A stretch of 64,000 nucleotides of DNA, from the NCBI RefSeq assembly GCF_008087665.1, contig NZ_CP042912.1, positions 186,001 through 250,000 on the forward strand. The letters run 5' to 3'. Origin of the DNA: Mariniblastus fucicola. Lineage in GTDB: Bacteria > Planctomycetota > Planctomycetia > Pirellulales > Pirellulaceae. The position numbers were made by a program, and so were the translations under genes. This document shows, piece by piece, positions 58,136 through 64,000 of this stretch. Under the pieces are notes generated by a model. The model saw only the letters and a program-made list of their open reading frames with translations. It did no database searches and was not told where the DNA came from. The stretch's first letter is position 1. Every line of letters begins with the position of its first letter.

Positions 58136-59503
58136 CTAACGTTCTGCGACCACCGCGTGGCGGCTTGATTTGAGGTTAAACGCAAGAAACACAGCCATCA
58201 CCAGCATCGCAATCAGCGGCCGCTGGTTAAGCACCGGTTTCAGGATTTCCAAATTCGCCGTCGGAAGCTTGAGGTTCGCCAAAAGAAAGATCACCACACA
58301 GGCAACAATCAAAGCCGTTAGTGTTAGATGATCCCGCATTCGGCTGGCAATCACCTGCATGGGCAGCAGCAGGAACACAAGGTAGTGCCACCAGCACGTC
58401 CCGCCGCAAAACAACATCAGCAAAATCAGCAGCGAAAACTCCGCCAACAAATTTTTTCTGCCGGGAACCGCAGGGCTGAAAATCAGTCGCAAGTAAAACG
58501 CTGCCAGAACCAGCGCTCCGACCAGCGAACCGATTCGCACGTAGAGATTGCTGTCCGCGTCGCCTGAAATGGTGGTTCCCAGCTGATGAGCCGCGTTGGC
58601 GAACGTGTAGCAGTCATGAGCCGCTCTGACCCACGCCGATACGATCCGCAAACCGTGTTCGGCAAAGCTCTGCCAAAGCGCGACGTCAGTCAGCCACACG
58701 CCAATCGCCAGGACCATGACCGAAGTCAGCCCGGAGGTGATTCGACCCCGCACCGCGGAATCGCTTCTCCAGACGAACCACGGAAGCAGCACCAGGGGGT
58801 AAATTTTGATTAGCGCGGCCAGTGAAACGATCGCGCAAGACAGGGCTCCGCCGAAGCGTGCCTTGAACCTCGCAGCACTACCCTTCGCCAGGTTGTTCGT
58901 CTCAATACCGCTCCGCCCAATGAGGCTCTGACCAGTCCCGCTTTCCGGCAACAGCTGGTATGCGAACAACACCATCGCCATCAGGATCAGCTGAACTTGC
59001 GAGTAGTAGAAATGACTTTTGAGAAACGGCAGGAACAGGAAAATTGCCAGAACGAACAGGAATCCGCCCGCTTCGGCCTCATCCCGAACGCACTTCCACG
59101 CGAGCCACGTTGCGAACACGAAGGCAAGGATCTGAGCAAGCATCCAGGCCACGTGGGCGACTTGAGGATTGAGGACGGCGAACGGCGCAAACAGCACCAG
59201 CAACGGCGGAGGGTTGGTGGCGCCGAAAACGGGCTCCTTGAGATCATTCCAGCCTAACTGCTCGTACAGCGGCGTAAGTTCAACGCCGTAGACGTCTTTT
59301 CCTTCCAGCCACAGTTTGCTCGATACATAGTAGTGAGCGAAATCCTGCTGATCGTGTCGGTGTGACAGATAGGAAAACGCTGAATAGCAGTTGAAGAGGA
59401 TCGCCAGAACCACCAGAGCCCTGATCGCGCCGACGCTGCGGAGCGACATCCAGAGATCGGCGAACCGATCGGAAGTTTGATCTACGCCAGTTGGTTCAGA
59501 CAT
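58136..59503 (-). CDS. GT87 (DUF2029) family membrane glycosyltransferase
   Basis: 455 residues from the ATG at 59503 (MSEPTGVDQTSDRF); the longer frame upstream overlaps the divergent peptidase gene. About 10-11 membrane helices. The first periplasmic loop has DQQDFAHYYVSSKLWLEGKDVYG, then GATNPPPLLVLFAPFAVL: this Asp-rich start and the PP motif are characteristic of DUF2029/GT87 polyprenol-phosphate mannose transferases. The acceptor is unknown. It lies 39 bases before the lipoprotein gene and may share its transcript. Confidence 0.82.
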   Translation of the reverse strand: MSEPTGVDQTSDRFADLWMSLRSVGAIRALVVLAILFNCYSAFSYLSHRHDQQDFAHYYVSSKLWLEGKDVYGVELTPLYEQLGWNDLKEPVFGATNPPPLLVLFAPFAVLNPQVAHVAWMLAQILAFVFATWLAWKCVRDEAEAGGFLFVLAIFLFLPFLKSHFYYSQVQLILMAMVLFAYQLLPESGTGQSLIGRSGIETNNLAKGSAARFKARFGGALSCAIVSLAALIKIYPLVLLPWFVWRSDSAVRGRITSGLTSVMVLAIGVWLTDVALWQSFAEHGLRIVSAWVRAAHDCYTFANAAHQLGTTISGDADSNLYVRIGSLVGALVLAAFYLRLIFSPAVPGRKNLLAEFSLLILLMLFCGGTCWWHYLVFLLLPMQVIASRMRDHLTLTALIVACVVIFLLANLKLPTANLEILKPVLNQRPLIAMLVMAVFLAFNLKSSRHAVVAER

Positions 59504-59637
59504 TCCATGCCAGTTAAAATAGGTTGACGCGCCCAGCGCCATCGTTGCCGGGCAAATTGTATCTGGCATTGGAAGAATCCAAAAGAGAACGCAAACTGGG
59601 TTCTCGCTTCCGTCCAAACTTTGAAAATAAAGCCCCA

Positions 59638-60876
59638 ATGAACGTCAACCGCCAACGGCTACTCGATCGATTTCTACAATACGTTGCCATCGACACCACT
59701 GCGAACGAGAACACGGATTTCTATCCCAGCAGCCCCGGGCAACTTGAAATAGGGAAATTGCTGGTTCAGCAAATGAAGGAGATGGGAATCGAAGACGCTC
59801 ACCAGAACGGCAAGGGGATTGTCATGGGGACCGTGCCTGGCAATGTGGATGCACCGGTCGTGGCATTCAATTCGCATGTCGATACTTCTCCTGAGACCAG
59901 CGGAAAAAACGTGAAAGCCCAGGTGATCGAAAACTTCGACGGCCAGGACATCACGCTGCCAGGCGATTCGTCCAAAGTCATCACGGCTGCCGAGTGTCCC
60001 GAGTTGCCACTGTGCAAGGGCAAGACCATCATCACGACGGACGGCACGACGCTGCTCGGCGGAGACGACAAGGCTGGCGTGGCGATCATTATGGAGCTGG
60101 CCAATATGCTGATCGAGAACCCGGACTTTCCCCATGGACCGGTTCGCGTTCTTTTCACTTGCGACGAAGAGATCGGACGCGGTGTCGACCACGTCAGTAT
60201 TGATAAAGTAAATGCAACGGTTTGCTACAACTTTGATGGTGGCGGAGAGAACGTTGTCGACAACGAGACCTTTTCCGCGGACATGGCGACGGTCACGATC
60301 AGAGGTGTCAATATCCATCCGGCGATGGCCAAAGACCGGATGGTCAATGCGATCCGGGTGGCCGCCCGATTTCTCGAAGAACTGCCGGCAGGATTGTCGC
60401 CGGAACGTACCTCAGATCGAGAGGGTTTCCTGCACCCGTATGTGATCAAAGGAGGTGTCGACAAGGTGACTCTGAATATTTTGCTACGCGATTTCGATAC
60501 GCCGCGATTGGAGCAGTACGCGGAGTTGCTGCACCAGAATGCGACAGCGATGGAGGCCGCGTTCCCGGGAGCCAAAATCAAACTCCATATTCGCAACCAG
60601 TATCGAAATCTGGGTGACGGGTTGGCAGACGAACCTCGGGCCGTCAAATTCGCCGTCGAGGCTCATGAAAAGCTGGGTCGAACGTGCAAGCTGGATGCGA
60701 TCCGTGGCGGGACGGATGGTTCCAGATTGACCGAGCTGGGCTTGCCGACACCAAACTTGTCGTCCGGTCAGCACAACTTGCATTCGCCCCTGGAATGGGC
60801 CTGTTTGGACGAAATGATGGCGGCTTGCGAGATTGGGGCGGAAATTGTTCGCCGATGGAGCCAGGAACCAGCATAA
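59638..60876 (+). CDS. pepT: Peptidase T (tripeptidase)
   Basis: 412 residues from the ATG at 59638; the frame is open upstream to 59524 but that part overlaps the promoter region. M20 family. Motifs: FNSHVDTSPE with the first metal His and Asp, TTDGTTLLGGDDKAG with the bridging Asp, LFTCDEEIGRGVDH with the catalytic Glu, FDGGGEN, and the closing GLPTPNLSSGQHNLHS with the last metal His. It releases the N-terminal residue of tripeptides, two zinc ions, cytosolic. Transcribed divergently from the GT87 gene, before the glutathione peroxidase gene. Confidence 0.95.
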   Translation: MNVNRQRLLDRFLQYVAIDTTANENTDFYPSSPGQLEIGKLLVQQMKEMGIEDAHQNGKGIVMGTVPGNVDAPVVAFNSHVDTSPETSGKNVKAQVIENFDGQDITLPGDSSKVITAAECPELPLCKGKTIITTDGTTLLGGDDKAGVAIIMELANMLIENPDFPHGPVRVLFTCDEEIGRGVDHVSIDKVNATVCYNFDGGGENVVDNETFSADMATVTIRGVNIHPAMAKDRMVNAIRVAARFLEELPAGLSPERTSDREGFLHPYVIKGGVDKVTLNILLRDFDTPRLEQYAELLHQNATAMEAAFPGAKIKLHIRNQYRNLGDGLADEPRAVKFAVEAHEKLGRTCKLDAIRGGTDGSRLTELGLPTPNLSSGQHNLHSPLEWACLDEMMAACEIGAEIVRRWSQEPA

Positions 60877-60970
60877 TCAGGTTTTGCTCGCGAAACATCG
60901 TGCCCGTCTTCTGGTTAAAATTAATAGTAACTCGCATCATTCGTTTCCAGCCCTTTCTAAACCCTCGCTG

Positions 60971-61777
60971 ATGAATTCCCGACCTCTCATCCTTTTGATC
61001 CTGCTTGCGGCCTTGGCGTCGGTTGATCAGGATGCGTCTGCGCAATCGCAGGAAAAGGATCCTGACAAATCAAAAACGGTTCAGACGCAGAAACTGGAGA
61101 AAAAGAATTCTGACAAACCGGCGACGGCGCTGGCCAGGAATGTTAACAACGTTCTGCTGGACGTTGAGATGGAGAATATTTGCAAAGAGAAAGTAAATTT
61201 CAAGAAGTACGAAGGCAAAGTTGTCCTGATCGTCAACGTCGCGAGCAAGTGTGGTTTCACCGGTCAGTACAAACCGCTGCAGGCTTTGCATGACGAGTTC
61301 CACGAAAAGGGTCTCGAGGTCGTCGCGTTCCCCTGCAATCAGTTTGGCAAGCAGGAACCGGCAGAAGAAACCGCAATCGATAACTTTTGCAAGAAGAGGT
61401 TCGGAATCAAATTCGACTTGTTCGCCAAGGTCGATGTCAAAGGTGAGAATCAGGCAGAGCTTTTCAAGCGGCTGACCCAGCTGGATTTGAAGCCGGCTGG
61501 CAAAGGCGATATCTATTGGAACTTTGAGAAGTTTTTGATCGATAGAGACGGCAAGCCGTTTGCCCGATTCCGGTCTAACGTTTCACCTGACGACCCGGCG
61601 ATCGTTTCGAAAGTAAAGTCGGCTCTGGGAATCGAAGACGGGAAGAAGGACGAACCCAAAAAAGCCGATCCTGAAAAGAAGGCTGAGCCAAAGAAATCAG
61701 ACGCAAAGAAGGAAGTGCCGGACAAAAGCAAAGCCAGCGAAGCTTCCAAACAGGCCAAACAGGACGAAAAGTCATAG
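60971..61777 (+). CDS. Exported Cys-type glutathione peroxidase with Lys-rich tail
   Basis: 268 residues from the ATG at 60971. Signal peptide PLILLILLAALASVDQDASA (about 5-24). The peroxidase domain (about 58-215) has the peroxidatic C94 (NVASKCGFTGQY), Q124 in FPCNQFG, and W183 with N184 (IYWNFEKFL). C140 (FCKKRFGIKF) matches the resolving Cys of thioredoxin-dependent enzymes, so it is likely a 2-Cys thioredoxin-type peroxidase. A tail of about 50 residues of Lys/Asp/Glu/Ala/Pro closes the chain. Peroxidase activity in the periplasm would protect the envelope; its reductant there is unknown. The thioesterase ATG follows 2 bases after the stop. Confidence 0.88.
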   Translation: MNSRPLILLILLAALASVDQDASAQSQEKDPDKSKTVQTQKLEKKNSDKPATALARNVNNVLLDVEMENICKEKVNFKKYEGKVVLIVNVASKCGFTGQYKPLQALHDEFHEKGLEVVAFPCNQFGKQEPAEETAIDNFCKKRFGIKFDLFAKVDVKGENQAELFKRLTQLDLKPAGKGDIYWNFEKFLIDRDGKPFARFRSNVSPDDPAIVSKVKSALGIEDGKKDEPKKADPEKKAEPKKSDAKKEVPDKSKASEASKQAKQDEKS

Positions 61778-61779
61778 CT

Positions 61780-62202
61780 ATGCTCGACGGATACCCGGCT
61801 GTCGCCACCCAGCCTGTTCAGTGGGGCGATCAGGATCTCTTCGGTCACGTCAACAACACGGTTTACTTTCGCTGGTACGAAACCTCGCGAGTTGAATACT
61901 GGTACAAGTCCGGTCTGCACGAGTTGATGCAGCCTCGCGGTTTGGGACCGATTCTCGCTTCGGTAACCTGCGACTACAAAAAACAGATTCGCTATCCCGA
62001 TACGATCCGGGTCGCCGCGAAGATCCAGAAAATGGGCCTCTCCAGCGTGACGCTCGAACATGTCGTCTTCAGCGAATCACAGAATGCGATCGCTGCGACT
62101 GGAAAATCGGTCATCGTCCTGTTCAACTATCAGAAACAGCATCCCGTGCCGATCGACGGCGATATCCGGGAAACGTTCCTGAAGTTTGACCCTTTCGAGT
62201 GA
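61780..62202 (+). CDS. Hotdog-fold acyl-CoA thioesterase (4HBT family)
   Basis: 140 residues. The 4HBT pattern is VQWGDQDLFGHVNNTVYFRWYETSR (about 13-37), with the catalytic Asp in GDQD and the HVNN motif, then VTCDYKKQIRYPDTI. These thioesterases cleave acyl-CoA or 4-hydroxybenzoyl-CoA; the substrate is unknown. It lies 2 bases after the glutathione peroxidase gene and 9 bases before the next gene, so all four are probably one operon. Confidence 0.9.
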   Translation: MLDGYPAVATQPVQWGDQDLFGHVNNTVYFRWYETSRVEYWYKSGLHELMQPRGLGPILASVTCDYKKQIRYPDTIRVAAKIQKMGLSSVTLEHVVFSESQNAIAATGKSVIVLFNYQKQHPVPIDGDIRETFLKFDPFE

Positions 62203-62211
62203 CGACCAGCC

Positions 62212-62706
62212 ATGATTCCCAGAAACCTTAGCGGTGACCAGGCTGGACAGACTCCATGGCAGGAACTTGAATTTGGTGCCGCGACGATTTCTGCGTTCGC
62301 GGAACTATGCCGCCGCTCTATTATCACGCCTCTCGAATCTGCCATCAATCCAGACATTCTTTCCAATGAAGCCAAAGCGATTCTGGTTTGCGGTGGTGCA
62401 CGTGGCGTCGTCGACGTTCGAGCTCACAAGGACGACTATGATTCGGTTGAGCGATTTCTCGCGATTTGCATTGAAACCGAACCGGATTCTCACGTTTTGT
62501 TTCTGCAACGTGAAGATCCTGAACAAACCGTGGCGTTCCTGGATGGGTTTGCCGAACTCTGCCGCAACGGTTTGGTGGTCCATCATCTCGGACGGGATTT
62601 TTCATTCTCAAAATCCGGGTATGCTGTTTCCAAACAACTTTGCGACGAAGGCGCCGGCGATGAGGTTAAAACGCTGATCGATTTCGCGACAAAACTGGAT
62701 CACTAA
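62212..62706 (+). CDS. Protein of unknown function
   Basis: 164 residues, soluble, mixed alpha/beta by eye: ILVCGGARGVVDVRAHKDDYDSVERFLAICIETEPDSHVLFLQREDPEQTVAFLDGFAELC and LVVHHLGRDFSFS. No motif recognised. Starts 9 bases after the thioesterase stop and its stop overlaps the next start by one base (TAATG), supporting it as a real operon member. Confidence 0.65.
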   Translation: MIPRNLSGDQAGQTPWQELEFGAATISAFAELCRRSIITPLESAINPDILSNEAKAILVCGGARGVVDVRAHKDDYDSVERFLAICIETEPDSHVLFLQREDPEQTVAFLDGFAELCRNGLVVHHLGRDFSFSKSGYAVSKQLCDEGAGDEVKTLIDFATKLDH

Positions 62707-63809
62707 TGCTATCTCGTGGCCACGTTCTGCCAAGTTTTCTTGCTCCGCCGCCATCGGTCCGTAGGCTTGTGCCCCGCGCGATTGTTGCACTTTTGGCGTT
62801 TGTGTTATTTTCGTTTTCGTTAAGCGGCCAAGAAATTGTGCTGCGTGACCTCGACCGGATTCGGGGCGTCTCGGTGACGGCTGTGAATGATGAATTCCTT
62901 GAGCTTTCCAGCGGCCAGAAACTTGGCTGGGACAAGGTGTTGCAGGCTCAGGTCGATCCCGCCTGGCAGGACGAAGTTGACCGACGGATCAGTCAGTTTG
63001 GATTGCCGCTGTTTCGCTTAAAGCATCGCTTGCAGCAGAAAAGCTTTAGCGGCGCGTTTGAGATTGCCAGCCGCTGGTACGAAAACGGGGAAGACGACGT
63101 AAATATCGAAAGGCAGTTCGCGGGAGATGAAGCGAACTTTCTGGTTTGCCGAGCCATGATGCTGGGGTACATCGGTCGCGGCGAAACCGAAAAAGCGGTC
63201 GAGCCAATGATCAGAGCGTTGTTGCGGCAGGAAGAATGCTCTGCGGCGTTTCTCGAGTCTTTTTCTGAACTCGCGTTTTCAAAAGGCGAACTGGAGGTCC
63301 GAGTTTGTGACGGCTATCTTCCCGTTTGGTCTTCGGCCGAGGCAGCCACAGCGGAGTTGGACCGATTGGAGTCTTGTCTGGATCTGGATCAGTTGGCACA
63401 ACGCTGGCCCGGATTGGCAGTTTACTTTTCATCGCTGGCTGTGCACGCGTCGCGGCGGCAACGAATGACGGCCTGGAGTCCTGCCATGGCGAGCGTTCCC
63501 GAGCTCCGTCGTTGGCAGCGAGTTCTCGGTAGTGACATGTCGCGGATGCCATTGTCCAGGCTGGTTGCGGATACCGAAGGTGGGATTCGCGTCGCGACGA
63601 TGTTTTGGTGGGCGACCGACCAGGATCAGCAGGCTTCTGCTCCGGAGCGAGTTTTGACGTTGCTCAAGATCGTTGCAAACTATCAGTCGCAGTTTCCCGT
63701 AATTGCAAATCTGGCGCGAAAACGTGCAATCGAGTTGACGGCCGATCCACACGAACAAGTGTTGCTGCAAGAGCAGGGAAAGTCGGTGCGGAAAGCAGGA
63801 GGTAGGTAA
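62706..63809 (+). CDS. Exported protein of unknown function
   Basis: 367 residues. Signal peptide with a long N-region (IVALLAFVLFSFSLSGQ, about 26-42). The opening of the mature part (EIVLRDLDRIRGVSVTAVNDEFLELSSGQKLGWDKVL) is a small beta domain, and the rest is helical repeats that resemble TPR/HEAT-like packing (CRAMMLGYIGRGETEKAVEPMIRALLRQEECSAA). The overlap with the upstream stop suggests translational coupling. No family recognised. Confidence 0.65.
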   Translation: MLSRGHVLPSFLAPPPSVRRLVPRAIVALLAFVLFSFSLSGQEIVLRDLDRIRGVSVTAVNDEFLELSSGQKLGWDKVLQAQVDPAWQDEVDRRISQFGLPLFRLKHRLQQKSFSGAFEIASRWYENGEDDVNIERQFAGDEANFLVCRAMMLGYIGRGETEKAVEPMIRALLRQEECSAAFLESFSELAFSKGELEVRVCDGYLPVWSSAEAATAELDRLESCLDLDQLAQRWPGLAVYFSSLAVHASRRQRMTAWSPAMASVPELRRWQRVLGSDMSRMPLSRLVADTEGGIRVATMFWWATDQDQQASAPERVLTLLKIVANYQSQFPVIANLARKRAIELTADPHEQVLLQEQGKSVRKAGGR

Positions 63810-63858
63810 GTCTGTCCCAGACTGGTCGTGCGCGTCCTCAGCCCGGGGACAGACTGAA
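63800..63858. repeat. AAGTCTG-core repeat with inverted partner
   Basis: A copy of the family (GTAGGTAAGTCTGTCCCAGACT) at about 63800-63825 overlaps the last codons of the gene above; a partial inverted copy (GGGGACAGACTGAAC) lies at 63844-63858. Together they could form a hairpin after the operon. Confidence 0.7.
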
Positions 63859-63866
63859 CTATTTGA

Positions 63867-64000
63867 CTACAGCTCGGAAAAATCAGTCGGCGTCAAATTC
63901 CATTTTTGAATCTTTGAAACCGTATCTTTGTATTCCGGCAAATCCTTGATCGCAGCCCAGCGATCGCTGGAAATGAACGCCTTCCAATGTTCCTTGTGAG
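63867..64000 (-). CDS. C-terminal part of a NIPSNAP-like protein
   Basis: The minus-strand frame ends with a TAG at 63867-63869 and is open to the window end, giving 43 residues. They read HKEHWKAFISSDRWAAIKDL, then PEYKDTVSKIQKWNLTPTDF and SEL. The dense Trp/Lys pattern and the final LTPTDFSEL resemble the C-terminus of NIPSNAP-family proteins. The start lies outside the window. Confidence 0.5.
   Translation of the reverse strand, partial: HKEHWKAFISSDRWAAIKDLPEYKDTVSKIQKWNLTPTDFSEL

Overview
The window reads as chromosomal DNA of a planctomycete, most likely of the Pirellulales type. This rests on family content, not on a marker gene: an exported PEP-CTERM protein, ExbB/ExbD with giant exported partners, PQQ-type beta-propellers, a long NAD-glutamate dehydrogenase, many small conserved proteins without known function, weak or absent Shine-Dalgarno sequences, and dispersed palindromic spacer repeats. 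No rRNA, tRNA, CRISPR array, prophage or insertion sequence was seen. Gene density is high and both strands are used.

Layout. 1-6 kb: end of a PEP-CTERM protease-fold protein, a NusG-like factor, gluconokinase, a DUF3859 protein, alpha-ketoglutaric semialdehyde dehydrogenase, and a translationally coupled formyltransferase/PseI pair for a nonulosonic acid. 6-12 kb: NAD-glutamate dehydrogenase, an SRPBCC protein, FolD and an orphan MalK-type ATPase. 12-20.5 kb: the translation/transcription block nusA-infB-rbfA, then a catalytically altered endonuclease III-like protein with a histone H1-like tail, YebC and PdxA. 20.7-31 kb: an aldo/keto reductase and a minus-strand block TPR protein-ExbB-ExbD-giant protein with a TonB-like helix and a squalene-cyclase-like C-terminus. 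31-39 kb: a FAH-family dehydratase, an FHA-EAL-SPOR protein, a GntP permease, CsbD, a PRC-barrel protein and a YjhG/YagF-type sugar-acid dehydratase. 39-53.5 kb: a Wzz-like protein, a PolB-like exonuclease, a von Willebrand A protein with a TonB-like helix, a secretin-like fragment, a ketosynthase lacking its cysteine, an IMPase, a DUF533 protein, a DUF2156 protein, a GNAT, a PQQ propeller and an ArsM-like methyltransferase. 53.5-64 kb: a GT87 membrane protein, a lipoprotein/ABC ATPase pair without permease, peptidase T, an exported glutathione peroxidase, a thioesterase, two unknown proteins and the end of a NIPSNAP-like gene.

How genes may work together. Three dispersed genes (dehydratase at 37.2 kb, FAH enzyme at 31.4 kb, semialdehyde dehydrogenase at 2.4 kb) match the oxidative non-phosphorylating pentose route (Weimberg type) ending in 2-oxoglutarate; the GntP permease, gluconokinase and aldo/keto reductase fit the same sugar-acid theme. 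The most striking system is the TPR-ExbB-ExbD-TonB-like block, an apparent envelope energy-transduction module with unusual cargo. Two families of palindromic repeats occupy spacers across the whole window.
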